Source: Pseudoalteromonas xiamenensis (GTDB lineage Bacteria > Pseudomonadota > Gammaproteobacteria > Enterobacterales > Alteromonadaceae). From it: a stretch of 64,000 nucleotides of DNA. The first letter of the stretch is position 1. Each line of letters opens with the position of its first letter. Of this stretch, positions 16,839 through 25,153 are shown one piece after another. The stretch covers positions 3,022,001 through 3,086,000 of the forward strand of contig NZ_CP099917.1 of assembly GCF_030994125.1 (NCBI RefSeq), given 5' to 3'. The position numbers and the translations under genes were made by a program. The notes beneath the pieces were generated by a model, which worked only from the letters and a program-made list of their open reading frames with translations, was not told where the DNA came from and did no database searches.

Positions 16839-18518
16839 CTAAAGGTGGCTTCCGTCTTCAACGGTACCTCCGGCTTCTTCATATTGATACACAGCAAGGT
16901 TGTTGCGACCCAATTGTTTTGCTTTAGACAGGGCATGACCAGCGCGTTGCATAAGGTCACTTTGTGAAATGGACACGTCGTCATTAAAAGAAATCCCTAT
17001 GCTACAGGATATTTTGACGGTGCCTTTAATCGTCGAAATTGAACTTCCAAAGATCAGCGCTTTGAGCTCTTCCATAGCAAGTTCAATCGCGTCTCGAGAC
17101 TGTTCAGGCAGCAAAATGGCAAATTCAGAATCGCTTAGTCGCCCACAGCAATCGGCCTTTTTGGTAATAGTACGCATCGCTGTGGCGACTTTAGACAAAA
17201 CAATATCAGTAATGTCAGCCCCCCAATGTTCAAGGAGCATTTGGAATTGGTCGATTTCTAATATTGCCAAACCAAGTGGCCGGTTAAACCGTTTGGCTCT
17301 ATCAAGCTCTTCATCAAAACGCTTGTAAAAATATCGGCGGTTATAGAGGCCGGTTATGGGATCTTCAATCGCATTTTGCGCAAGTTGTAGATGACTAGCC
17401 TGAAGCTGTTGATTTCTCTCAGAGACTTCATCCCGTAGCTCTTCATTTAAGTGGCGGAGCTTTTCTGCCATAGCAATAAACTCTGCAGATAGTTCTTTGG
17501 CTTCTAGCCAACCGTGATAACTATTGGTTGGTAACTTTTCTCCTGTACGTAGCTTATGTCCGTAGTCCTTTAACAGTTGCAGAGGGCTTTGAATGTATTT
17601 AGCGAGTAAAAGCGCGATAACAATAGCGAAGATGACCATCATTAGGCTGTAGTAAATAACCCGATTTTGGTTTTGGAAAGTGAGGTAATTGACCTCTTGT
17701 TCATCAATCTTGACCACCAGTCCCCAACCTAATTTGGGTATAAACTGAGTCGCAGCAAGGACGGGGACTTCTCGGTAGTCAGGCGCATTATTCATGATAA
17801 TGGATTTGCCATGCAGTGCTTGAATGATTGGAACATCTTCTCGAATACTTGCGACTTTTCGATGAAAAGCTGCATCTGGGTCATATTTTAATGGAACGGC
17901 AAATATGGCATCCCCGTTTTTGTCTTGGATAGCAAAAAGCCATTCACCCGTTTTTCCTAGCCCCGTTCTGTCTGAGATAAGTTCATTGATGGCGTCGGTA
18001 CTAAATGCCAGCCTTATAAAACCAATAAGCACCCTCTCGAAGTAAATTGGTTGAACATGGACAAGTTGAACGCCTGAGGTATCAGGGACTAATTCCGTCT
18101 GTAACTCAAAAGGATTCGCGAGCGAGACATGTGTATACGCAGTAGATGAGTTGGTAGTGATCACTAGATTTCCAAGCGCATTGTACACCGTAAAGTGATC
18201 CAGTGATTTCAATGATTGTGTTGAATTAAGTAGCGTATTTTTAAGAGTTTCTAAATGGTTCTGAGTTCGTTCATTCAGCCACCCCGTGAGGGCTGTCTTT
18301 AACCCAACATTATTTGCGGTCATTGCGGTGTAATTTTGGGTCTCGTTGACAAGCGCTTCAATACGACGTTTTCCAATTTGTGCCAGTGATGCGATTTGCT
18401 TCGCCATTAGGTCTCGATGATATTGAGCCGTGTTTAAATTGATGTAATACACCCCAATCAATAAGGGTAAAATTGACAGTGAAACACACAGGGACATGAC
18501 TAGAAGTTTGAGCTTCAT
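16839..18518 (-). CDS. Membrane protein with CACHE-type sensor, HAMP and degenerate GGDEF domain
   Basis: A 559-residue protein with an N-terminal helix (about 5-25), a periplasmic double-CACHE-like sensor (about 30-275, with the typical DRTGLGKTGEWLFAIQDKNG region), a second helix (about 285-305), a HAMP-like linker, a coiled coil, and a GGDEF-family domain (about 385-550). The catalytic motif is replaced by SDSEF (about 458) and the I-site position reads KKAD. The second motif-region helix and CSIGIS strand remain, so the fold is probably kept but cyclase activity is unlikely. It may bind c-di-GMP or GTP, or act by dimerising with an active cyclase. The start at 18518 is chosen because TAGGAGC precedes it; a 10-residue longer frame exists. 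Confidence 0.85.
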   Translation of the reverse strand: MKLKLLVMSLCVSLSILPLLIGVYYINLNTAQYHRDLMAKQIASLAQIGKRRIEALVNETQNYTAMTANNVGLKTALTGWLNERTQNHLETLKNTLLNSTQSLKSLDHFTVYNALGNLVITTNSSTAYTHVSLANPFELQTELVPDTSGVQLVHVQPIYFERVLIGFIRLAFSTDAINELISDRTGLGKTGEWLFAIQDKNGDAIFAVPLKYDPDAAFHRKVASIREDVPIIQALHGKSIIMNNAPDYREVPVLAATQFIPKLGWGLVVKIDEQEVNYLTFQNQNRVIYYSLMMVIFAIVIALLLAKYIQSPLQLLKDYGHKLRTGEKLPTNSYHGWLEAKELSAEFIAMAEKLRHLNEELRDEVSERNQQLQASHLQLAQNAIEDPITGLYNRRYFYKRFDEELDRAKRFNRPLGLAILEIDQFQMLLEHWGADITDIVLSKVATAMRTITKKADCCGRLSDSEFAILLPEQSRDAIELAMEELKALIFGSSISTIKGTVKISCSIGISFNDDVSISQSDLMQRAGHALSKAKQLGRNNLAVYQYEEAGGTVEDGSHL

Positions 18519-18715
18519 CTTTGCTCCTAAAATCCTTTTCCATTTCAAGTGTAGAATAGAATCTGGCTATTCAACCATTTTCTTTTTATTCGAATAAGCG
18601 GGATACAAAAGCAAGTAGGTACTGTTTGATATTGCCAAATTAGGCAAGATCGAACACGGAGCAGGAATGGTTTAATCAACAAACGTACATTCCTATTCCG
18701 AGCCATAAATAAAAC

Positions 18716-18746
18716 TTTACCTCAAGGGTAATTGAGGTTTTAGAGT
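18716..18746 (+). promoter_or_regulatory. SoxR/MerR-type promoter upstream of MFS pump
   Basis: The operator CCTCAAGGGTAATTGAGG (18720-18737) has arms CCTCAA and TTGAGG separated by six bases, the same arms and spacing as the E. coli soxS SoxR box (CCTCAAGTTAACTTGAGG). It sits inside a 19-bp spacer between TTTACC (18716-18721) and TAGAGT (18741-18746). A 19-bp spacer is the hallmark of promoters activated by MerR-family proteins, which untwist the DNA. The regulator gene is not in this window. Confidence 0.75.
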
Positions 18747-18772
18747 GGAGTCACTTTTAAGGGAGTGACAAC

Positions 18773-19993
18773 ATGATCAAAACAATGACACAGTTCACCA
18801 AGCTAACGTGGGTATTATTACTGGGTAATTTTGCGATTCGCACGTCTTATTTTATGGTTTGGCCTTTTCTTGCGGTAATTCTTTATGAGCGATATGGTCT
18901 GACCGCCGTTGAAGTAGGAGGGCTTTTGAGTTTGTCAGCCGTCTTCTCAACGTCAATAGGTTTTTTCACGGGTTATCTCGCTGATCGTTTTGGGCGTTTG
19001 CCCATTTTAATGTTGGCTATTGCACTCGGTATTATTGCTTTTCTGGGGCTTGCGATTATGACATCGCTTGTCTCATTTATGGCCTTCGTCGCGTTAGCGA
19101 CAATGCCTAGAGCTTTGTGGGATGCGCCAAGTAAAGCGTTAATGTCTGACGAAATACCGGACCAATCTCAGCGAGAGTTGGCTTACCAAACGTTGTATTT
19201 TTTGGTGAATGTGGGTGCTGCGTTTGGTCCGCTGTTTGGGCTTTTGGTCGGGTTAAATGGCAATGTGGGTCTGTTTGCGTTTACGGCATTGGCCTATTTA
19301 GGCATGGGGGTAGGGCTACTGGTATTTTGGTCAGGTCGACATCCAGTGGCAATCGGTGGTGCGAGCGTGCCGGCTTTCTCTACTTGGTTGTCTATTTTAC
19401 GTCGAGACAAGCGTTTCCTAATGGTTTTAGCTGCAAATTTTATTGTTTTTGTGGTCTTCGCTCAAAGTGATTCTACCCTTGTTCAATACCTAGCGCGCGA
19501 AAATGTCCCTGATCTTGCTTTTTTGATTTCGTCTTTAATTGTCCTGAATGGTGCCATAATTGTGGTCGCACAGTTTCCATTACTTGCACTCATGCGCAAC
19601 TGGTCTATTGAAAATCGGCTGCTAGTAGGTTGCTTCCTGCTGCTCATTTCGCAGATCACAATGGCAGCGATTAACGTTAACTCCTATACGGCTTGGTTAA
19701 TTGCTATGGCCATTTTAAGTCTTGGCGAGGCGATACTCTTTGCAAATTTAAATGTATTGCTAGATAGGCTATCGCCAGAATCGATGAAAGCGAGTTATTT
19801 TGGCGCAGCTGGTTTGTGTTCTTTGGGTTATGCATTAGCACCATTTATTGGTGGTGTAATTTTGCAATCATTCGGTGGTGTTCTACTCTTTTTAACAATG
19901 GCTTTTTTATGCTTATTAGTCATGGTGATATATCAGTTTTCTACGCGTTTTAGCGTATTTACTGGTCATTCCGAATCACTGTGTAATACATAA
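18773..19993 (+). CDS. MFS drug-efflux transporter, likely SoxR-regulated
   Basis: A 12-helix major facilitator of 406 residues, in the DHA1 (drug:proton antiporter) style with some resemblance to MdtH. Motif A appears as GYLADRFGRLP between helices 2 and 3 (about 68-80). The ribosome site GGGAGTG precedes the ATG by about seven bases. The gene stands alone and is driven by a 19-bp-spacer promoter carrying a SoxR-type box. The likely job is therefore export of redox-cycling compounds such as phenazines, quinones or other colored toxins. The substrate assignment is inference from the promoter. Confidence 0.85.
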   Translation: MIKTMTQFTKLTWVLLLGNFAIRTSYFMVWPFLAVILYERYGLTAVEVGGLLSLSAVFSTSIGFFTGYLADRFGRLPILMLAIALGIIAFLGLAIMTSLVSFMAFVALATMPRALWDAPSKALMSDEIPDQSQRELAYQTLYFLVNVGAAFGPLFGLLVGLNGNVGLFAFTALAYLGMGVGLLVFWSGRHPVAIGGASVPAFSTWLSILRRDKRFLMVLAANFIVFVVFAQSDSTLVQYLARENVPDLAFLISSLIVLNGAIIVVAQFPLLALMRNWSIENRLLVGCFLLLISQITMAAINVNSYTAWLIAMAILSLGEAILFANLNVLLDRLSPESMKASYFGAAGLCSLGYALAPFIGGVILQSFGGVLLFLTMAFLCLLVMVIYQFSTRFSVFTGHSESLCNT

Positions 19994-20204
19994 AAATTAC
20001 TCACTCTTATCGAGAAATTTATTTCATTTGCGATGAAAGTAAATCGGCTTTATAAAGTGCGCAGAATGACCAACTGAATTCCGCTATTGCAGTGCATGTG
20101 ATTGATCTTTTGGTTCTTTTTGCCAAAAAAATGAAAACTATTCGTCGGCACAACGAATTTTCAACTATACCTTGTATGCGTGCCCGTACTAATTAGGAAT
20201 TTAC

Positions 20205-21650
20205 ATGCTTAAAACGTTAATTGTGGTTGAATCAACAGCATTAGTGGAAGAGTTAGGTCTACCTAATACGCTTACTTTTGAGCGTTATCTTCAGGACTAC
20301 CCAAAACGCGACGAACCGAAAACACGCATTATCAACTTGTGTAATACCGAGCAATATTTAAGTAAAGGTTACTATTGCTCACTGTTGGCAGAGGCTCGTA
20401 AACACGTTGTTCAGCCAACAGTGAAAACCATCAATGCATTACGCTCTGAAACGTTAGATCTCAATCTTACTGCAAAGCAATTAAGTGAAGTGGCAAAGAT
20501 TGCGAACGTGAGTACTTGGGTTTTCTTTGGAAAAACGAACGAGGCGGCGTGGCAAAAAGTTGGACAAATTGCGCATAAGAAATACCCAGCACCTATTTTG
20601 CATTTAGAGTATTTAGTTGAAACGAATCAAGTGCGTATTAAGCAAGGTTCACTCAGTGAATTAGAAGGAGAGGAAAAGCAAGCATTTCTAGCGCAATTAA
20701 CCTCTCATGCGGAATCAACTTGGCATATTGGTCAAACAACAAAACACGCTCGTTGGGAAATGGCCATTTTAGTTGACCCGAATGAACCTTCGCCGCCAAG
20801 TGACAAAGAAGCGATTGCGAAATTTGTAAAAGCAGCACGTAAACATGGTATTCATGCGGAAGTGAAAACGCCGGAAACGTTAGAAGACGTAAGCCAATAT
20901 GATGCGTTGTTTATTCGTCAAACTACGGCGATTGATCACGTCACATACAAATTGGCGAGCAAAGCCGAAGCGAAAGGAATTGTCGTTATTGATGACGCAA
21001 CGTCGATTCTACGTTGTTGCAATAAGGTATTTCTACATGATGCCTTTAGTTACAACAAAGTGCCTACGCTAAAAACAGTAACGGTGAGTGATAAAGAGGC
21101 GCATACCTTAGAACAGCTGGAAACCACGTTTAGCTACCCGATGGTTTTAAAAATGCCTGAAGGCTCGTTCTCTCGGGGCGTGTTTAAAGTAAAAGACAAA
21201 GAGGAATTGGAAGCGCGTTTAGGTGAGTTACTCGCGGAAAGTGCTCTCGTTTTGGTGCAAGAGTTTTTATACACCGAGTACGATTGGCGTATTGGGGTGC
21301 TGAATGGTCGTGCAATTTATGCTTGTCGTTACTTTATGGCGCGCAATCACTGGCAGATATACAACCATAACTCTAAGCGTTTTAATTCAGGTGGTTGGGA
21401 AACATTGCCGACTTTTGAAGTGCCTCGCGCCGTGCTTGAAGCCGCACTAAAGGCCTGTAAGGTGATCGGTAAAGGTCTTTATGGTGTTGATGTCAAAGAG
21501 CTTGCTGGTAAGGCTTATGTGATTGAAGTGAACGACAATCCGAGCATTGAAACAAAAGTGGAAGATGCGTATTTAGGTGATGAGCTGTACATGCAAATCA
21601 TGGCTGAATTCCAACGTCGCTTAGAGTTAAGAGGCAAAGATAATGACTAA
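20205..21650 (+). CDS. RimK-family ATP-grasp ligase with RLAN N-terminal domain
   Basis: A 481-residue ligase. The C-terminal half (about 265-475) is an ATP-grasp domain of the RimK group: LRCCNKVFLHDAF, the lysine strand SYPMVLKMPEGSFSRGVFKV, the VQEFL strand pair, and the metal-binding EVNDNPSI. The N-terminal half matches the RimK-like ATP-grasp N-terminal (RLAN) type. RimK enzymes use ATP to join glutamate or another amino acid to a carboxylate of a protein or peptide. The real substrate of this branch is not known to me. It overlaps the next gene by eight bases, so both are made together. It is not the S6-modifying RimK proper, which is about 300 residues and lacks this N-terminal half. 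Confidence 0.85.
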   Translation: MLKTLIVVESTALVEELGLPNTLTFERYLQDYPKRDEPKTRIINLCNTEQYLSKGYYCSLLAEARKHVVQPTVKTINALRSETLDLNLTAKQLSEVAKIANVSTWVFFGKTNEAAWQKVGQIAHKKYPAPILHLEYLVETNQVRIKQGSLSELEGEEKQAFLAQLTSHAESTWHIGQTTKHARWEMAILVDPNEPSPPSDKEAIAKFVKAARKHGIHAEVKTPETLEDVSQYDALFIRQTTAIDHVTYKLASKAEAKGIVVIDDATSILRCCNKVFLHDAFSYNKVPTLKTVTVSDKEAHTLEQLETTFSYPMVLKMPEGSFSRGVFKVKDKEELEARLGELLAESALVLVQEFLYTEYDWRIGVLNGRAIYACRYFMARNHWQIYNHNSKRFNSGGWETLPTFEVPRAVLEAALKACKVIGKGLYGVDVKELAGKAYVIEVNDNPSIETKVEDAYLGDELYMQIMAEFQRRLELRGKDND

Positions 21651-22770
21651 TGCAGCGCTTAAAGTGGAAGACACACCAAGCGCGATTATTCGGGTTGCTT
21701 CACCGTCTGACTTAAATGCGCTGACTGACCTTGAAAAGCATTGTTTTTCGAGCGATATGCTGAGTCGGCGAAGCTTTAAACGCTGGATAAGTGCGAAGCA
21801 CGCGATATTGTTAGTGGCGGAACTCGAAGGGCAAGTACTTGGCTATGGCTTAGTATGGTGTTTGAAAGGCACTCGACTTGCTCGCTTGTATTCGCTTGCG
21901 GTGTCGCCAATGGCGCGAGGTCGTGGTATTGCTGAAATGCTGCTCGGTGCACTTGAACAGGAAACAAGTCAACGTGGGCGAGGTTACTTACGCTTAGAGG
22001 TTTCTATCAATAACCAAAAAGCCATAAAACTCTACCAAAAATTTGGCTATAAAACGTTTGGCGCTTACAGCGATTACTATGGTGATGGCAGTGAAGCGCT
22101 GCGTATGCAAAAGCAAATTGCCCATTTTAGTGGTGATGGCGTGCAGTTCAATGTGCCGTGGTATATGCAAACAACCGAGTTCACCTGCGGTCCAGCTGCA
22201 TTGATGATGGCGATGGGCAGCTTATCCACTCAGTTTGAGCCATCTCAACTGGAGGAATTAGAAATTTGGCGTGAGGCGACCACCATATTTATGACCAGTG
22301 GTCACGGTGGATGTCATCCGATTGGATTGGCGTTGTCTGCTCAGTATCGAGGATTCAATTCAGCCGTTTATTTAAGCACGAGTGAGCCTCTATTTCTGGA
22401 CGGTGTTCGAAGTGACAAGAAAAAGAACATCATGGCGTTGGTGCATGAGGATTTTGTAGCGAAAGCGAAGGATTGTGGTGTTGCTCTGAATTATGAAGAT
22501 ATAAAGCTGGCCAGTCTTGAAAGTATGCTTAACGACAATGTACGAGTGCTTGCGCTTATCAGCACGTATCGTTTAGATGGCAAAAAAGCGCCACATTGGG
22601 TGTGTGTGACCGCGATGGACAGTCACAGTATCTATGTCCATGACCCTGAGCTTGCAACTAATCAGGTCGCCATTGATTGCCAACATGTGCCAATTGCTAA
22701 AGCCGATTTTGAAAAAATGAGTAGCTTTGGTAGCGCAAGGTTAAAAGCCATTATTACCTTGCGCACTTAA
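21643..22770 (+). CDS. GNAT acetyltransferase fused to C39-like peptidase (DUF3335-type)
   Basis: A two-domain protein of 375 residues. Residues about 14-155 are a GNAT acetyltransferase with the acetyl-CoA-binding segment SPMARGRGIAEMLL and the later YQKFGYK strand. Residues about 165-375 are a papain-like C39-family peptidase fold, with candidate catalytic residues Cys182 (FTCGPAAL), His318 (APHWVCV) and Asp334 (YVHDPE). No export signal is seen, so it acts in the cytoplasm. Joined with the RimK-like ligase in one overlapping pair, it suggests a ligate / acetylate / cleave cycle on a small peptide or a protein tail. The pairing recurs in gammaproteobacteria, but the pathway is unassigned as far as I know. 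Confidence 0.85.
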   Translation: MTNAALKVEDTPSAIIRVASPSDLNALTDLEKHCFSSDMLSRRSFKRWISAKHAILLVAELEGQVLGYGLVWCLKGTRLARLYSLAVSPMARGRGIAEMLLGALEQETSQRGRGYLRLEVSINNQKAIKLYQKFGYKTFGAYSDYYGDGSEALRMQKQIAHFSGDGVQFNVPWYMQTTEFTCGPAALMMAMGSLSTQFEPSQLEELEIWREATTIFMTSGHGGCHPIGLALSAQYRGFNSAVYLSTSEPLFLDGVRSDKKKNIMALVHEDFVAKAKDCGVALNYEDIKLASLESMLNDNVRVLALISTYRLDGKKAPHWVCVTAMDSHSIYVHDPELATNQVAIDCQHVPIAKADFEKMSSFGSARLKAIITLRT

Positions 22771-22783
22771 CTGAATTCAAGGA

Positions 22784-23611
22784 CTACGTAGGATTTTTAA
22801 GTGTTACAACGCGTTGAGGGAATGGGATTTCTATTTTCGCGTTGTTGATTGCATCAAATACAAGACCGTTTACCGCAAGCTTTGTCTCGATAATTTTATT
22901 CGTCGGAACCCAATAGCGATAGCTTATCACCACTGCACTGTCCGCGAAGGCTTCTATGCCCACTTTGATTTCAGGCTCGTTAGCTACATTGGGGTGTTCA
23001 GACAAAATGCCTTGGATAAGTTTAACCGCCATGTGATGGTCTGCGTGATAGGCAATTCCTACTTCTCCTTTAACTAACGAATTCGCAAATGAGTTGTGAA
23101 GTACCTCACCGATTATTTGTTTATTCGGAATTGTAATTTCAACTTGTTCTTCATCAACTAAGATAGTGTGTCCTAGTTGAATGTCTTTAACCAAACCGCT
23201 AATGCCATTGACCATGATGGTATCACCAACCACAAAAGGGCGAGTGGCGATAATGGCAAGCCCAGCGCCGTAATTTGAAAGCATGCCTTGCATCGCGAGA
23301 CCTGCGCCTAGAGATGCTGCACCGATAGCGGCAACAAACGGTGTTACGCTAATCCCAATTTTGCCAAGAGAAATCACGATAAACATAACGATGACAATCA
23401 CTTTAACGACATTACTAAGGAAGTTTGTCAGCGTGACATCGATATTATGTTTATTCATCAGCGCGGAGGTAACTGAAGAAAGTTTCTTCGCAACCCACAG
23501 GCCAAACAACAAGACTAGAATTGCCCCGACAAGTTGCATGCTGTAGTTCATCAAGTACTCGCTGACGACCTGATAGTAGTGCTCAATAAATTGAATTTCT
23601 TGTTTAATCAT
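22784..23611 (-). CDS. Small mechanosensitive channel (MscS family)
   Basis: A 275-residue channel that opens under membrane tension to release solutes on osmotic downshock. It has three membrane helices, the third being the Gly/Ala-rich pore helix (AAIGAASLGAGLAMQGMLSNYGAG, about 90-113), followed by the beta domain (FVVGDTIMVNGISGLVKDI and IPNKQIIG) and the alpha/beta C-terminal domain. Size and order match E. coli MscS (286). It converges with the GNAT-peptidase gene with only 13 bases between the stops. No clear hairpin terminator is seen there. Confidence 0.93.
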   Translation of the reverse strand: MIKQEIQFIEHYYQVVSEYLMNYSMQLVGAILVLLFGLWVAKKLSSVTSALMNKHNIDVTLTNFLSNVVKVIVIVMFIVISLGKIGISVTPFVAAIGAASLGAGLAMQGMLSNYGAGLAIIATRPFVVGDTIMVNGISGLVKDIQLGHTILVDEEQVEITIPNKQIIGEVLHNSFANSLVKGEVGIAYHADHHMAVKLIQGILSEHPNVANEPEIKVGIEAFADSAVVISYRYWVPTNKIIETKLAVNGLVFDAINNAKIEIPFPQRVVTLKNPT

Positions 23612-23632
23612 TTAGATCATCCTTTTTTCAGT

Positions 23633-24418
23633 CTATTTGCGCGGCAAAAAGTGGATTGGAGAGTCTGATTTGACATTTTTCATCACTATTTTAGTGTTCT
23701 TTGCGAGCAAAAGGCCCAGCTGAGTGGCGGTTTCCTTTGCTAGTATAGTCCGTTCACGATTGTGGTAAGCGCGCTGACAAAGCGACTTAATACCTGCTAA
23801 AGCATCGGGCGAACGCGATTTAAGTATGTCTAACATTTCCATGCAACGATGTCTTGGATCATCGCATATTTGCGTAATTAAACCCTGTTGTTTCGCTGTT
23901 TCGACCGGAATAGGGTCTGCTGTCATACTTAACCATAGCGCATCGTCGTAGTTCATTTGGGCTGGCAAATGTATTGTAGCCCCCATGTCTGGACATAGCC
24001 CCCATCGAGCCTCCATGATGGCAAATTGCGAAGTGGGTGCTGCGAGTCTAAAGTCACAGCCAAGCGCAATTTGCAGACCTCCACCAAAACAATTGCCGTG
24101 AATGAGCGCAAACGTAGGAATTGGTAATGAATGCCATCCAAGCACGACTTTTTGAACGAGGTTTTGATTTCCTGGAAGCCATTTAAAGAGTAATTGGACA
24201 ATTTTAAAGGGGGACTTTACCACACTCTTCACATCGAGCCCGGAGCTGAAGTGATTGCCATCCCCAGTGATCACCGCGGCGCGCAGGTTCTTATCCTTTC
24301 TTATTTGCTTGATGACGCTTGCAAGTTGTTGAAACATTTCAAACGATAAGGCATTTTGCTTTTCCGGTCTGGATAACGTGATCCACGCGACTTGTTCTTT
24401 TATTTCTAGTTTTACCAT
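23633..24418 (-). CDS. Crotonase-family protein (dienoyl-CoA isomerase-like)
   Basis: A crotonase-fold protein acting on an acyl-CoA, 261 residues from ATG 24418 (a longer frame from 24487 adds 23 residues that do not look like the family). The start fits the core MVKLEIKEQVAWITLSRPEKQNALS. The oxyanion-hole regions are HFSSGLDVK and GNCFGGGLQIALGCD. The first catalytic Glu of classical enoyl-CoA hydratase is Gln here (GGGLQIA), while Glu (IMEARWGL) and a following Asp (CPDMGA) are kept. That pattern resembles dienoyl-CoA isomerase more than hydratase. No fatty-acid genes are adjacent, so the substrate is unknown. It lies 21 bases downstream of mscS in the same direction. Confidence 0.8.
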   Translation of the reverse strand: MVKLEIKEQVAWITLSRPEKQNALSFEMFQQLASVIKQIRKDKNLRAAVITGDGNHFSSGLDVKSVVKSPFKIVQLLFKWLPGNQNLVQKVVLGWHSLPIPTFALIHGNCFGGGLQIALGCDFRLAAPTSQFAIMEARWGLCPDMGATIHLPAQMNYDDALWLSMTADPIPVETAKQQGLITQICDDPRHRCMEMLDILKSRSPDALAGIKSLCQRAYHNRERTILAKETATQLGLLLAKNTKIVMKNVKSDSPIHFLPRK

Positions 24419-24780
24419 GTGCTTAATCCCATGATTTTTAGCCTGAATTCTAATTTTTATAACAGGTCTGATGTCTACTTCTTCCAAGTGTAAAGCGAAT
24501 TATGAAAACAAGAAAGCAAGGCGAGATATTGGTGTTGGATGAAAAACAATCACCAAGGATGGCGCGACGAGTAAAATAGGTTTAGTGATTGTTGAATATA
24601 TTGAAATAGAAAGAGTTAGCGCTTATTGTAGAAATGGTCTTGTACGTTGGATTTTTTATTACGTGTTATGAGTGCCGTTGAGCTAATGACCTGTGATTTA
24701 CAGAAATTCTATCGTAGTCATAGCAAATAATTTTCGTAATTTGCTATGATAGACGTCTAATTTTATGTTGAGAAAGTATT
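24419..24780. other. 362-bp noncoding gap between crotonase and YciU-like gene
   Basis: Divergent promoter region. The only clear structure is the 32-base palindrome at 24718-24749 over the extended -10 box, listed separately. A 25-codon frame from 24502 (MKTRKQGEILVLDEKQSPRM...) has no convincing ribosome site and I do not call it. Confidence 0.5.
24718..24750 (+). promoter_or_regulatory. Long palindrome over extended -10 box of yciU-like gene
   Basis: TCATAGCAAAT and ATTTGCTATGA form a perfect 11-bp inverted repeat around a 10-base centre. The right arm contains TGCTATGAT, an extended -10 promoter (TGN then TATGAT, 24743-24750). A repressor bound here would block RNA polymerase. Predicted start about 24757, 24 bases before the ATG. 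Confidence 0.6.
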
Positions 24781-25101
24781 ATGTCAGCAAGACTCCACAG
24801 CGTTGAAGAAGCAACGAACCAAGCCTACGAAATCTTTTTGGAAATGGCGCCGGATAACTTGTCGGAAGATGACATTGAACTTTTTAATGAGCATCGCGAA
24901 GAAGCTGGGTTTATAGAAGACAGCGAGCCTGATGAAAGTTGGGCTGCGTTTGTTGAATACGAGATCGAGCCTGAAGCCTTTGTTCAAGTCCTTGTTGGGC
25001 TTGAAGTCGATGAGCAAGACCTTTTATTTGCAAAGATTTTGATCAGTCGTGATATTGATGCGCCATTTTGCCATGTCGTTTGGTTGCGTGGTCAACAATA
25101 A
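24781..25101 (+). CDS. yciU: DUF440 family acidic protein (YciU-like, putative dsDNA mimic)
   Basis: A small, very acidic protein of 106 residues. The pattern ATNQAYEIFLEMAPDNLSEDDI, followed by an Asp/Glu-rich middle, VQVLVGLE and ISRDIDAPFCHVVWL, matches E. coli YciU (LEQAYDIFLELAADNL; LCREKDHKLCHIIW) and Haemophilus HI1450. The HI1450 structure suggested mimicry of double-stranded DNA, with HU proposed as a partner. That function is inferred for the family and not shown in this sequence. Expression is probably controlled through the palindrome upstream. It ends 52 bases before a DUF481 gene. Confidence 0.85.
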   Translation: MSARLHSVEEATNQAYEIFLEMAPDNLSEDDIELFNEHREEAGFIEDSEPDESWAAFVEYEIEPEAFVQVLVGLEVDEQDLLFAKILISRDIDAPFCHVVWLRGQQ

Positions 25102-25153
25102 TTCCCGTTAACTAAACCTAAATTTAGGTTCGTAATTAGAAGTTATAAGTGTA

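Noticed and set aside
24502..24579. 25-codon open frame between crotonase and yciU-like genes
   Set aside because: No convincing ribosome site and no recognisable product.
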